A DNA stretch of 64,000 bases from JAXGMV01 sp040768445 (GTDB lineage: Bacteria; Chloroflexota; Anaerolineae; Anaerolineales; Anaerolineaceae), in assembly GCA_040768445.1 (NCBI GenBank), contig JAXGMV010000001.1, positions 1,984,001 through 2,048,000 on the forward strand, read 5' to 3'. Positions 9,020 through 18,178 of this stretch are shown here, piece after piece; the first letter of the stretch is position 1; each line of letters opens with the position of its first letter. The notes under the pieces were generated by a model. That model was not told the DNA's origin and ran no database searches. It saw only the letters and a list, made by a program, of their open reading frames with translations. A program made the position numbers and the translations under genes.

Positions 9020-10279
9020 ATGTTTATTGATGAAGCCGAAATTTATATCCGTTCAGGCAAAGGCGGAAATGGTATGGTTCATTTTCACCGAGAAAAGTAT
9101 GTCAACCGTGGAGGACCAGACGGCGGTGATGGCGGAAAAGGTGGTGACATCATCTTCGAGGCAACGCGTTCTCTGAACACTCTGGCGAAATTCCGACATC
9201 AGTTGAAGTACATTGCTGATGATGGTAAAAATGGTAATGTCAGCAACCAGACAGGCAGATCTGCTGATGACCTGATTATTCCTGTTCCTGTTGGAACACT
9301 GATCTATGATAAGAATGATGGTAATTTGCTGGCGGATTTAACTGATGATGGTCAACAAATAATCATCTGCAAAGGCGGTAGAGGGGGAAGGGGCAACCAG
9401 CACTTTGCAACGGCACGCCGCCAGGCACCCAGGATAGCCGAAAAGGGTGAACCGGCAGAGGAAAAGAATCTCAAGCTGGAATTGAAGTTGATCGCCGATG
9501 TGGGTATTGTCGGTGTGCCAAATGCTGGAAAGTCAAGCTTGCTGGCAGCCATTACAAATGCAAAGCCAAAAATTGGCGATTATCCATTTACAACCCTGGC
9601 ACCGAATCTTGGTGTTGCCAACCTGGATGAAGACAATCAACTCGTCCTGGCGGATATACCAGGACTGATTGAAGGCGCACATACTGGCGCTGGTTTGGGA
9701 CTAGCTTTCCTCCGCCATGTTCAGCGTACGCGGGTGCTGATTCACGTCCTCGATGGGCTCTCAGAAGATCCAGTAGCCGATTTCACGCAGATTAACAGTG
9801 AGCTATCAATATTTGACCCCGCACTTTCCAGGAAGCCCCAATTGGTGGCTTTTAACAAAATGGACTTACCGGAAGTAGCTGAAAAATGGTCGAGCATCAA
9901 GGGTAAGTTGGAGAAAAAAGGATACAAGGTTTACCCGATTTCTACCATGACACGTGAAGGCGTTGCACCAATGTTATGGAAAGCACTTGAGCTGTTGCAA
10001 TCACTGCCTGAGATTGTTTATGAAGAGCAGATTCCGATTTATAAACCGGAGAGTGATGCACGCGACTTTACTGTCAGCCGGACAGACAGGGGCTGGAAGG
10101 TTGATGGTGCTGCTATTGAACGCGCTGCAGAAATGACCTACTGGGAATATGATCCTTCTGTGAGGCGCTTTCATAGATTGATTGTCAAGCTGGGAATTGA
10201 TGAAGCGCTGCGTGACGCAGGTGTCAAAGAAGGGGATACCGTGGTGATTGCTGATTTTGAACTTGAGTGGGCGGATTAA
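9020..10279 (+). CDS. obg: Obg family GTPase (ribosome assembly)
   Basis: This 419-residue GTPase acts in late 50S assembly and stress signalling. The glycine-rich Obg fold fills residues 1-158. The G domain follows, with G1 GVPNAGKSS (165-173), G3 DIPG (212-215) and G4 NKMD (279-282). A C-terminal OCT domain occupies about 345-419. The protein has the full family length. It is followed seven bases later by nadD, a conserved neighbour in many bacteria. Confidence 0.96.
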   Translation: MFIDEAEIYIRSGKGGNGMVHFHREKYVNRGGPDGGDGGKGGDIIFEATRSLNTLAKFRHQLKYIADDGKNGNVSNQTGRSADDLIIPVPVGTLIYDKNDGNLLADLTDDGQQIIICKGGRGGRGNQHFATARRQAPRIAEKGEPAEEKNLKLELKLIADVGIVGVPNAGKSSLLAAITNAKPKIGDYPFTTLAPNLGVANLDEDNQLVLADIPGLIEGAHTGAGLGLAFLRHVQRTRVLIHVLDGLSEDPVADFTQINSELSIFDPALSRKPQLVAFNKMDLPEVAEKWSSIKGKLEKKGYKVYPISTMTREGVAPMLWKALELLQSLPEIVYEEQIPIYKPESDARDFTVSRTDRGWKVDGAAIERAAEMTYWEYDPSVRRFHRLIVKLGIDEALRDAGVKEGDTVVIADFELEWAD

Positions 10280-10286
10280 TAAGACT

Positions 10287-10895
10287 ATGAGAACGGGCAT
10301 CTTTGGCGGAACGTTTGATCCACCTCACCTGGGACATGTGATCTTAGCTGTTGAAGCTATCAGCCAGCTTTCACTTGATAGAGTATTGTGGGTACTCACA
10401 CCAGACCCACCTCACAAACTGAACAAATACAAACACCCTACAAATCAAAGACTTGAACTGGTCAAAGCAGTTGTTGCCCTTGAAGAGAAGTTTGTTTTCT
10501 CTGATATTGAATTAAAAAGGCAGGGTCCGCATTTCGCCTTAGACACAGTGCGTTTGCTCTCCCAGCAATATCCTGATGATGAGTTAATTTACTTAATGGG
10601 CGGCGATTCGCTGGCAAACCTGCACACCTGGTACAGGCCTGTGGAATTCCTGGCTGTGTGTTCTGGATTGGGTGTTATGCGCCGACCCGGTGTCAATATC
10701 GACCTTGCGACCGTTGAAGAGCGTCTGCCAGGTGTACTAGAGAAGACAACCTTTATTGATGTTCCCCTGCTGCAAATTTCCTCAACTGACATCAGGGCAA
10801 GGATAGCCGCTGGTATGCCTTATAAGTACTTTCTCCCGCAACCCATTTACGAACTGATCCAAAGCTTTCGACTCTACATGCCCCCTGAGGTTTAA
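10287..10895 (+). CDS. nadD: Nicotinate-nucleotide adenylyltransferase
   Basis: This roughly 202-residue enzyme makes deamido-NAD from nicotinate mononucleotide and ATP in NAD synthesis. The nucleotidyltransferase motif GGTFDPPHLGH is at the N-terminus and the second signature, ISSTDIR, is near the C-terminus. A longer frame begins at 10248, inside obg, but the family N-terminus starts at the ATG at 10287. The gene follows obg by seven bases. Confidence 0.95.
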   Translation: MRTGIFGGTFDPPHLGHVILAVEAISQLSLDRVLWVLTPDPPHKLNKYKHPTNQRLELVKAVVALEEKFVFSDIELKRQGPHFALDTVRLLSQQYPDDELIYLMGGDSLANLHTWYRPVEFLAVCSGLGVMRRPGVNIDLATVEERLPGVLEKTTFIDVPLLQISSTDIRARIAAGMPYKYFLPQPIYELIQSFRLYMPPEV

Positions 10896-10901
10896 TCATT
10901 C

Positions 10902-12086
10902 ATGTCACTATTCAATAATAAACGGTTTGTCGCAGCCGGTCTCGGTCATTTTACGGTGGATGTTTTAAACGGTGTTCGTAATGTTTTACTGGCGTTTTTA
11001 AGTATTCCATTAGGGTTAACAAATACCTCTATTGCGACAATTGGTATGGTGTACTCCCTGGTTGCAGCCGTTGTTCAGCCATTTGCCGGGCATTTTTCTG
11101 ACCGCTATGGCCGGCGATGGATATCTTCACTGGGCGTATTTTGGATGGTGTTCTTCTTCTGCCTGGCGATGATCATACCCGGTTGGCCCGGTTTGATCTT
11201 GTTTATCATTGCCAGCATTGGATCAGGCATATTTCATCCGGTTGGGACAGTGGAAGCTACCCTGGTTGGCCAGGCAGATGGGAACGGGCGCGAATCCACA
11301 GCAACCTCGATTTACTTCTTTTTTGGCCAATTTGGTTTCTTTCTTGGGCCAATCCTGGCTGGTGCCATCCTGGATGTCTGGGGACAGCGAGGATTGTTTT
11401 CGCTGGGACTGCTTGGCAGCCTGACTGGTTTTTACATCCTCTCTGCATATAAAAATGTAAGACTTCCTGTTGAAATATCTGAGGTCTCAAAAGTACCAAC
11501 TGCTCAGGCGGAAAACAAATACGTGTGGTGGTATGTGGCTGTCCTGATTATGGTAATCACCGTAGATTCGTGGGCAGGCACTAATATGAGCCTGTTTATT
11601 CCCAAGTATCTGAGCGATTTAGGACAATCGGCCAGCACTTATGGCTTGCTTGCTTCTTTGTATGTCGGTGCCGGGGCATTTGGCAATGTGTTTGGCGGTT
11701 ATCTCGCCGATCGTGTAGCCCGGCACAAGGTGATCATGGCAGGCTTTGTACTGGCTTGCATTCCGATATTTTTTATTGCACAAACTGGCTACTCACTCTG
11801 GTACTACCTTTTACTGCCTGTAGCTGGATTTACTGTTGGTTCAGTTTACAGCAGCCTGATCATCCTGGCTCAACGAATATTCCCGGGCAGAATGGCCTTG
11901 GCATCCGGTCTTGTATTGGGTTTCATGTTTGCCAGCGGCGCGATTGGCGCCATGATCAGTGGTGTTATGGCTGACAATCTCGGTGTGATATCGGTCTTTT
12001 ACCTGACTGCCGGAATGCTGCTTGTCTCAGGATTGCTGGCATTTTTGTTAAACAGCAATTTGAATAATAAGGTGCCTGTGAGATAA
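10902..12086 (+). CDS. MFS transporter, fosmidomycin-resistance-like
   Basis: This 394-residue, 12-helix membrane protein has the MFS loop signature HFSDRYGRRW after the second helix and a matching GGYLADRVARHK in the second half. The N-terminus (HFTVDVLNGVRNVLLAFLS) resembles the Fsr fosmidomycin-resistance group. The substrate cannot be read from sequence. It begins six bases after nadD and ends before a terminator, closing the argS-obg-nadD group. Confidence 0.85.
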   Translation: MSLFNNKRFVAAGLGHFTVDVLNGVRNVLLAFLSIPLGLTNTSIATIGMVYSLVAAVVQPFAGHFSDRYGRRWISSLGVFWMVFFFCLAMIIPGWPGLILFIIASIGSGIFHPVGTVEATLVGQADGNGRESTATSIYFFFGQFGFFLGPILAGAILDVWGQRGLFSLGLLGSLTGFYILSAYKNVRLPVEISEVSKVPTAQAENKYVWWYVAVLIMVITVDSWAGTNMSLFIPKYLSDLGQSASTYGLLASLYVGAGAFGNVFGGYLADRVARHKVIMAGFVLACIPIFFIAQTGYSLWYYLLLPVAGFTVGSVYSSLIILAQRIFPGRMALASGLVLGFMFASGAIGAMISGVMADNLGVISVFYLTAGMLLVSGLLAFLLNSNLNNKVPVR

Positions 12087-12103
12087 ATCAAGACGAATAA
12101 ATT

Positions 12104-12148
12104 AAAAAAAAGGATGCAGCTGTTAAAATAATGGCCGCATCCATTTTT
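12104..12148. terminator. Hairpin between convergent genes
   Basis: GGATGC (12112-12117) pairs with GCATCC (12137-12142). An A run lies on the left and a T run on the right, so the hairpin could stop transcription from both the MFS gene and the toast-rack gene. Confidence 0.5.
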
Positions 12149-12171
12149 AATTAAAACCTTAATATTAATAT

Positions 12172-13017
12172 TTACTCCTTGATCAGTTTCACCTTGCCCA
12201 GGCTCAGGTTGATCTCAATTTCGAGTCCGGGTCCAGTACCGGAGGCGGTATATTCCTGCTCGTTTATGTTCCAGGTTCCCTCGAGTGCCACCTCACCAAG
12301 GGTTTTACTGAGTATGACGGTGACAGGTGTATTCGCTGGAATGATGATCTCAAATGAACCTGCGCCGCCGCGTATATCAACCTGTGCATCCTGCTGTAGC
12401 TGACCTGAAAAATCAAATTTATAGGATCCGGCGCCACCCTCAAAACGCATCTCTTTGAAATTAGCGTTACCCAGACCATCGAATTCAATATTCGATGCAC
12501 CGCTCTTGTACTGCAGTTTTTCCATCACCGCTGGATTGGGTTCGCTGAAAGTCACAACTGTGTTGCTTGCGCCATCGCTGATATCCAGGCCAGTAACCGG
12601 TACACCACTCAGGTCAAGCCTGCTGTCATAAGCGCCGGCGTTGATGGTGATGTCCATTGGTGCTTGCCCCAATTTTAGTGACCATTTATTCACTATTTTG
12701 TCAGAAAAGTTGAGATTTTCTTTCCACGTCTGGGTAATTTCCAGCCTGTTGTCAGTTCTGATGACTTCCGGCTGCCAGAGAGGAACATTGTAATCTATCT
12801 TACCTTCGACCCAATTGTCGGCTCCACCAGTAATATCGAGCTTGCCTCCTGCCATTGATATTTGTAATTCAGCCAGCTGGCTACTCTCAGGCAGAGACTC
12901 GGAGATGAGTAAAGTCATAGTGTCTGAGACTTCAACTTGCTCTGTGGGTATATTTACAGTGCATGAGAGCAGCAGAATGCTGATCGCAATAAGAGTGATA
13001 AGATGTGTCGTTTTCAT
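12172..13017 (-). CDS. Toast-rack/DUF4097-like lipoprotein
   Basis: This 281-residue protein has a lipoprotein signal with lipobox LLSC at residues 16-19. The rest is a repetitive beta-rich domain with alternating G/D/N turns (MAGGKLDITGGADNW, RFEGGAGSYKFDFSG, DIRGGAGSFEIIIPA), the pattern of the toast-rack adhesin-like fold also seen in LiaF-type proteins. It is the last gene of an operon headed by an ECF sigma factor. A role as an envelope-stress sensor or effector outside the membrane is inferred from context only. Confidence 0.75.
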   Translation of the reverse strand: MKTTHLITLIAISILLLSCTVNIPTEQVEVSDTMTLLISESLPESSQLAELQISMAGGKLDITGGADNWVEGKIDYNVPLWQPEVIRTDNRLEITQTWKENLNFSDKIVNKWSLKLGQAPMDITINAGAYDSRLDLSGVPVTGLDISDGASNTVVTFSEPNPAVMEKLQYKSGASNIEFDGLGNANFKEMRFEGGAGSYKFDFSGQLQQDAQVDIRGGAGSFEIIIPANTPVTVILSKTLGEVALEGTWNINEQEYTASGTGPGLEIEINLSLGKVKLIKE

Positions 13018-13062
13018 TTTTTCTCCTCTAACCTGATGCCAACATTTACTTGCAAGTTACCC

Positions 13063-14220
13063 TCAATCAGATAAACCATCTTGATCAATGTCACTGGACT
13101 GATCAATATTGTCATCAACAATTTTGGCTGATATGTCTTCAGGTGAATTGAAATCTGAAGGCTTGTTTTCAGTGACTCGAATCTGACTTTGTTCAATCGA
13201 AGCAGTAGTGTTGTTTGATGCGCTGGATTGGTAAGTTTTTGTGCCAAATTTACTGATAATGACACCACCAAGTCCCATCACAGAGACGATGGCTGGGAGA
13301 ATCCACCCGATGCAGGGTATCCAGCCGACTCCGGCCGACAGAATACTGAGCATCAGTGTTCCTACGCCAGTAGATATGGCAGGCGCCCAGTCCACTTTAA
13401 TTGCCGCTGCCAGCCTTATACCCAATTCATAACCGATCGCAATCCACCCAAAGAGAAATGCAATGCCGAGCAGGATCGAGCCTATCAGACCAACCGGGAT
13501 GAGAATAATGGTGATAATCAGCAGTAAAAGAACTGCAGGGGCGGCAAATATGGTAAGGATGCCTGCGGCGCCAGAAATGAAAGGTGCATTGAAGATGGAC
13601 CTGGCAACCCTGCGTGTCGGATCGGGGGCCAGTAGGGCAATTACAGCCGCCAGGATGGCTAAGGCAAGCGCCTGAAAGAACTTCCAAAAGACTGACTGAA
13701 GGAAATTCTGCCCTGCTCTTAAAACATCCATACCATCAATTCCAGGCTGGATACCGGTAAATCCCTCACCTTTGCTAGACGGCAGGTTGAAATTATAAGT
13801 TTCGTTAATGGTATTGGTATTTCCATTGATCTTCGAACCGTCCTGACGGTTGATGTTCACACCTATGGTTGAGACATCACCGTTGATGATGGCGTTGGAA
13901 AGCAAGTTGACACTACCTCCCATTGCAAATACATCTCCATTGACTGTCCCGTCAATTTCAACTGAACCACCGGTAAGTATCAGGCTGCCATTAACCTGGC
14001 TATCGGGATCAATGGTTGCCTGTCCACCGATAATCACCAGGTCACCGTGCAGTGATTCTCCGCTTTTGAGGTGATAAAAACTGCCAATCACGAGCTTGCC
14101 ACCGTCGTCATTAAAATCAACGCTCAAACTTGATTGGGCAGAAGCAGGTGCGGGAAATACCAACGCTGCAATGATAATTGATAGGATCAGAAAAAGATTT
14201 AGCACAGATTTATTACTCAT
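13063..14220 (-). CDS. Exported bactofilin-like (polymer-forming) membrane protein
   Basis: This 385-residue protein has a Sec signal peptide ending near ASAQS (about residue 28). Residues about 40-145 form a right-handed beta-helix-like repeat (GDLVIIGG, VNGSLILTGG, VNGDVFAMGG, INGDVSTIG), the signature of polymer-forming bactofilins. It is followed by at least four strong membrane segments between about 180 and 325 and a polar, acidic C-terminal tail. Classical bactofilins are cytoplasmic, so an exported copy fused to a membrane domain is a distinct architecture. The start overlaps the anti-sigma stop by eight bases. Confidence 0.75.
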   Translation of the reverse strand: MSNKSVLNLFLILSIIIAALVFPAPASAQSSLSVDFNDDGGKLVIGSFYHLKSGESLHGDLVIIGGQATIDPDSQVNGSLILTGGSVEIDGTVNGDVFAMGGSVNLLSNAIINGDVSTIGVNINRQDGSKINGNTNTINETYNFNLPSSKGEGFTGIQPGIDGMDVLRAGQNFLQSVFWKFFQALALAILAAVIALLAPDPTRRVARSIFNAPFISGAAGILTIFAAPAVLLLLIITIILIPVGLIGSILLGIAFLFGWIAIGYELGIRLAAAIKVDWAPAISTGVGTLMLSILSAGVGWIPCIGWILPAIVSVMGLGGVIISKFGTKTYQSSASNNTTASIEQSQIRVTENKPSDFNSPEDISAKIVDDNIDQSSDIDQDGLSD

Positions 14221-14746
14221 TTGGAACTCCTTGATAAGCTAAACGCCATACCATTAATATCCAGGCAATCATGATGACCAGCAGGATCATACCGGCTGAG
14301 ATCAGACCGATTAGCGGTAAATACAGGGGAATGTTTGAGAAAAATGTTCTTGCTGCATCAATAAATATGTTTATCCACATGATGGAATGGCTGATCTGCA
14401 AAAAGGTGTTCACAAACCATTTAACCGGCGAGCCCGTTAACAGTGTGAAGACAGCAATCAGGATAAATGTGGCAATATTTGCGAAGCCGAGGAATAAAAA
14501 GAAGCGCCTGACCATTAGCGACTGCTCATTTACCTGCCGTTCAGCCAGGTTTTGCTGCCAGCGATTGAGAAAACCGTTTGCAGGCTGATGCATGCCAGCG
14601 CTGTTGACCATTGTTTCAAACGTGCGCAGGGACTGCGATAATGTTGAACACGTTTCACAATCAGCCAGGTGCTGCTGTAGCTCAACCTGTTCGGCAGCAG
14701 TTATTTCTTCAGAGAAGATCATATTCTCAAATGGTTGATGATTCAT
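14213..14746 (-). CDS. Zinc-finger anti-sigma factor
   Basis: This roughly 177-residue membrane protein has an N-terminal HxxxCxxC zinc-finger (HLADCETC) like the ZAS anti-sigma domain, then two hydrophobic segments in the C-terminal half. Such proteins hold an ECF sigma factor at the membrane until a signal releases it. A longer frame starts at 14803, but the ATG at 14746 follows a purine-rich GAGAGGG site and gives the normal domain start. It overlaps the 3' end of the sigma gene by 20 bases, the usual coupled arrangement. Confidence 0.85.
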   Translation of the reverse strand: MNHQPFENMIFSEEITAAEQVELQQHLADCETCSTLSQSLRTFETMVNSAGMHQPANGFLNRWQQNLAERQVNEQSLMVRRFFLFLGFANIATFILIAVFTLLTGSPVKWFVNTFLQISHSIMWINIFIDAARTFFSNIPLYLPLIGLISAGMILLVIMIAWILMVWRLAYQGVPNE

Positions 14747-15323
14747 ATTCCCTCTCTCTAACCTGTCCACCAGGTCGTTCTTGTGCACCAATAAGGACCG
14801 CAATCTGTTTTCGAGAACGGAAAAGCCGGCTCTTTACTGCGCTGATGGACAACTGCAGAGTGTCGGCAATTTCCTGTTCAGAAAATGCATACCAGTAGCG
14901 TAAGATAATAGCTGCACGGTCATCAGGTGCAAGCTGGTTTAATACGTCCTGTAGACGGGCATTATGTTGTTTCATCGACAGTGCGCGTTCAGGGCTTGTT
15001 TGGCTGTAATCCGGTATGATTTCTTCTGGAAGGGTATCAAAATCCACAGATGCCAGTCTTTTCTTTCTTTGTTGATCAATGCAGTAATGAGCAGCAATTG
15101 ACAGCAGCCAGGTGATAAACGATCTGTCAGTGTCATACTTGCGCATGTTTTGATAAGCTCTCCAAAAAGTCTCCTGGGCAGCATCTTCAGCGTCCTGCTG
15201 GTTGCCCAGCATACGGCTGCAGAGGTTATAGACGGGTGTTTGGTAGGTCATAATTAGTTTCGAAAATGCCTCATTATCACCATCGATGGCTGCCTTCAGC
15301 CAATCCTGCTCTTCTAATTTCAC
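14727..15323 (-). CDS. ECF sigma factor (RpoE/SigW type)
   Basis: This 198-residue sigma-70 family protein of the extracytoplasmic-function class has region 2 at about residues 24-90 (DAEDAAQETFWRAYQ, TWLLSIAAHYCIDQQRK). Region 4 with its helix-turn-helix is at about 130-185 (LAPDDRAAIILRYW, FSEQEIADTLQLSISAVKSRL). It heads a four-gene operon with its anti-sigma factor, an exported bactofilin-like protein and a toast-rack lipoprotein, so it probably controls an envelope response and its own operon. Confidence 0.92.
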   Translation of the reverse strand: MKLEEQDWLKAAIDGDNEAFSKLIMTYQTPVYNLCSRMLGNQQDAEDAAQETFWRAYQNMRKYDTDRSFITWLLSIAAHYCIDQQRKKRLASVDFDTLPEEIIPDYSQTSPERALSMKQHNARLQDVLNQLAPDDRAAIILRYWYAFSEQEIADTLQLSISAVKSRLFRSRKQIAVLIGAQERPGGQVREREYESSTI

Positions 15324-15512
15324 ACTTGCTCCTGATAAACAAATGCTCTAACCCAATATACGGAAACTTGATCGATTAGTTGCACTGGAGAAATTATGCT
15401 AAATAGATGCCTGTGTTTTTTTCATCAAACAACTGCATAATTTTTCCATCTCCATTATACTGATAAAGAACCACTCACCTATTCGCGATTGAACAGGTTG
15501 TAAATTAACTCT

Positions 15513-16223
15513 ATGGAAACACAAATTGTCACACTTGAAAATCCTTTAGCCTCTTGTGCTGCTGCAGTTGTGATTGATGTCTGCAGGGCATTCACAACGG
15601 CTGCCTTTGCCTTTAATGCTGGCGCTGCTGCAGTGATCATGACTGATACTGTTGAACATGCTCTGCGCTTGAAAGAAGCTCATCCCGGGTCACTGGTGAT
15701 GGGTGAGGTAGGCGGACAACGCGTACCTGGATTTGACCTTTGGAATTCCCCCAGTGAAATTCATAAACTGGACCTCAGCGGTAAAACCATCATTCAGCGT
15801 ACTTCCTCTGGTACCCAGGGCATGGTTCTGTATCAGGACAAGGTGCCTCTCTTAGCCGGTTCGTTTGTGATCGCTGAAGCGACATTAAAATTCCTTGAAG
15901 CAACATATCCCAAAACCCTGGCCCTGGTTGCTACCGGTGTACGGGATGGTGTTGGCGGTATCGAAGATGTTGCACTGGCAGAATACATGTGCGAGAGGTT
16001 GAGTGGACGGCGGGTATCTCCTAACTCGTATTTAGAAAAAGCCTCATCATGGGTTGGTTCTGCGAACGGACAAGATAACGAAACAGACAGAATTCTACAG
16101 TCTGACCTGGCTTTATGCCTTGACATTGACCGGTTTAATTTTGCATTACTGGTTGAACAAGTGAACAATCAGTTAATCCTTAAAGCGGTGAATCCGGATG
16201 AATCGCCGGCGGATATAAAATAA
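15513..16223 (+). CDS. ComB-like 2-phosphosulfolactate phosphatase family protein
   Basis: This 236-residue protein resembles ComB, which removes phosphate from 2-phosphosulfolactate in coenzyme M synthesis. The family signatures VVIDVCRAFTTAA near the N-terminus, GEVGGQRVPGFDLWNSPSEI and QRTSSGTQG are visible. Many bacteria that do not make coenzyme M carry ComB homologues, so the substrate here is uncertain and may be a different phospho-acid. It lies 23 bases before a threonine-aldolase-like lyase gene and may be co-transcribed with it. Confidence 0.8.
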   Translation: METQIVTLENPLASCAAAVVIDVCRAFTTAAFAFNAGAAAVIMTDTVEHALRLKEAHPGSLVMGEVGGQRVPGFDLWNSPSEIHKLDLSGKTIIQRTSSGTQGMVLYQDKVPLLAGSFVIAEATLKFLEATYPKTLALVATGVRDGVGGIEDVALAEYMCERLSGRRVSPNSYLEKASSWVGSANGQDNETDRILQSDLALCLDIDRFNFALLVEQVNNQLILKAVNPDESPADIK

Positions 16224-16246
16224 TCCAAAATATTTGAGGGATGACA

Positions 16247-17347
16247 ATGGATGAGAAAGAGCTGCAAACCATAATCAACAAGTGTCAACGTTCGCTGACA
16301 TATCATGCCCCCGTGCAGAAATTTGTTAAGAACATACTGTCAGACCTTGCCAATTTTGTCGATGCTGAGGCTATCAGTGATGTGTATGGGAGCGGAGCCC
16401 TGATTGAAGATTTCGAACAAGAGATTGCTGTACTGCTTGGTAAACAGGCAGCTGTATTTATGCCCAGCGGCACCATGGCACAGCAAATTGCCATGCGGAT
16501 TTGGTCAGATAGGGCAGGCATTCGCACGCTGGCATTCCACCCGACCTGTCACCTGGAGATACATGAGCAAAAAGGTTATGAGTTTCTGCATCAACTGTGT
16601 GCTGTGCTGGTCGGCCAGCCAAACTGCCTGATCACGCTGGCTGACCTTGATCAGTTACATGGTCCGTTATCTGTCCTGCTGTTGGAACTGCCGCAGAGGG
16701 AAATCGGCGGGCAGTTACCTGATTGGCAAGACCTGCTGGCGCAGGTGAATTGGGCAAGATCTCGCGGTATCAAAGTGCATCTGGACGGTGCAAGATTGTG
16801 GGAATGCAAGCCATTCTACCAGTGTGAATATGCGGAGATAGCCGGTTTGTTTGACAGTGTCTATGTCTCATTTTACAAGGGCCTGGGCGGTATCACCGGT
16901 TCAGTGCTTGCCGGTGATACCGAATTTATTGCTGAAGCTAAGGTCTGGCAGAGGCGTCACGGTGGTAACCTGCGCAGTCTGTACCCTTATGTGCTTTCCG
17001 CCAAAAAAGGGCTGCAGGAATATCTCGATCAAATGGATGCGTTTTACCATAAAGCAGTCGAGATAGCGGGAATGATGTCAGCTTATGAAATCTTCGAGGT
17101 TGTTCCAAATCCACCGCAGACGAATATGTTCCACCTCTATGCCAGGGCTGAAAAAGATGCGCTGCTTCAGGCTGCCGGGTTGATTGCGCGGGAGAAATCG
17201 ATTGTGATGCTTTTCAGGTTCTTCCCATCACCCATGTCGGCTTACCAGAAGACTGAAATAACCATTGGCAGTGCTGCCCTGGAAATATCAAAAGACGAAC
17301 TGCATGAAGTAATTGCCCTGTGGGTAGAGGCAATTAAAAACGTGTAG
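16247..17347 (+). CDS. Threonine-aldolase-like PLP lyase (beta-eliminating lyase family)
   Basis: This roughly 366-residue fold-type I PLP enzyme is of the low-specificity threonine aldolase family, which cleaves threonine-type beta-hydroxy amino acids to glycine and an aldehyde. It contains YGSGALIEDFEQEIA, the phosphate-binding FMPSGTMAQQ, the PLP Asp in HLDGARLW and the Schiff-base Lys in SFYKGLGG. Two in-frame ATGs lie at 16241 and 16247; the GAGGG site at 16236-16240 favours the second. The gene ends four bases from the convergent deoxynucleoside kinase gene. Confidence 0.85.
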   Translation: MDEKELQTIINKCQRSLTYHAPVQKFVKNILSDLANFVDAEAISDVYGSGALIEDFEQEIAVLLGKQAAVFMPSGTMAQQIAMRIWSDRAGIRTLAFHPTCHLEIHEQKGYEFLHQLCAVLVGQPNCLITLADLDQLHGPLSVLLLELPQREIGGQLPDWQDLLAQVNWARSRGIKVHLDGARLWECKPFYQCEYAEIAGLFDSVYVSFYKGLGGITGSVLAGDTEFIAEAKVWQRRHGGNLRSLYPYVLSAKKGLQEYLDQMDAFYHKAVEIAGMMSAYEIFEVVPNPPQTNMFHLYARAEKDALLQAAGLIAREKSIVMLFRFFPSPMSAYQKTEITIGSAALEISKDELHEVIALWVEAIKNV

Positions 17348-17351
17348 CTGC

Positions 17352-18005
17352 TTACAGGTCATTCTGATTACTAAAATTGACCTCTTCTTTGACTGCAAAC
17401 ATTGACTGTATGCGTTGTATCACAACATCCAGGTGTTTTGACTTGTGCACAAAATCAAGGTCGTCTGTTGAAATCGTGAGCACTGGGCAGAGATCGAATG
17501 ACCTAATCCACTCGTTATAATAACTGTCCAACAGCTCAAGGTAATCTGGTGTAATACCCGTTTCCATATTCCTGGCGCGCTGTTGAATGCGTTTCATCAG
17601 CACTTTCACAGGCGCTTTCAAATAGATCAGCATGGACGGCTTTGGCAATCCCTGTGTGAGAATATTGAATAGCTTGAGGTAGGAGAGATAATCCAGTTCT
17701 GTCAGGTTGCCCATTTGATGCAGCGCTCTGGCAAAAATGTGTGCATCCTCGTATATTGAGCGGTCAATGATCGCCGATTGGGACAGATTCCACATGTCAA
17801 GGTGCTGCTGAGCCCGATGCCCCAAAAAGTAAACCTGCAAGTGAAAAGACCAGGTTTTCATGTCGGCGTAAAAATTTGGCAGGTAGGGATTATCAACCAC
17901 AGACTCATAGGCAGTTTGCCAACCCAGGCGCTGACCAATTTTCTCTGTCAGAGAAGTTTTTCCCGAACCAATATTTCCAGCCACAAGTATCAATCTTTTC
18001 GGCAT
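17352..18005 (-). CDS. Deoxynucleoside kinase family protein
   Basis: This roughly 217-residue kinase has a P-loop GNIGSGKT at residues 10-17, the IIDRSIYED motif of the dNK/deoxyadenosine-deoxyguanosine kinase family, and a C-terminal RIQQRARNMETG lid with Arg residues. It phosphorylates deoxynucleosides in salvage; the base preference cannot be read. An in-frame TTG at 18023 exists, but the ATG at 18005 follows AAGGA and places the P-loop at the standard position. Confidence 0.88.
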   Translation of the reverse strand: MPKRLILVAGNIGSGKTSLTEKIGQRLGWQTAYESVVDNPYLPNFYADMKTWSFHLQVYFLGHRAQQHLDMWNLSQSAIIDRSIYEDAHIFARALHQMGNLTELDYLSYLKLFNILTQGLPKPSMLIYLKAPVKVLMKRIQQRARNMETGITPDYLELLDSYYNEWIRSFDLCPVLTISTDDLDFVHKSKHLDVVIQRIQSMFAVKEEVNFSNQNDL

Positions 18006-18178
18006 GTGATCATCCTTACACAACTGTTTTAATGATTATAAAACAGGTCATAGTAATTCGATTTAGAATCTGCTATCATACGTATAAGAAATTTGAAAAG
18101 GCGAAGTGATGTAGCAACTGCAGCCAGAATCTACTGTAGTGTTAGGTGGAAAGCAATAACGCCGGAAAGGAGTCAGAG

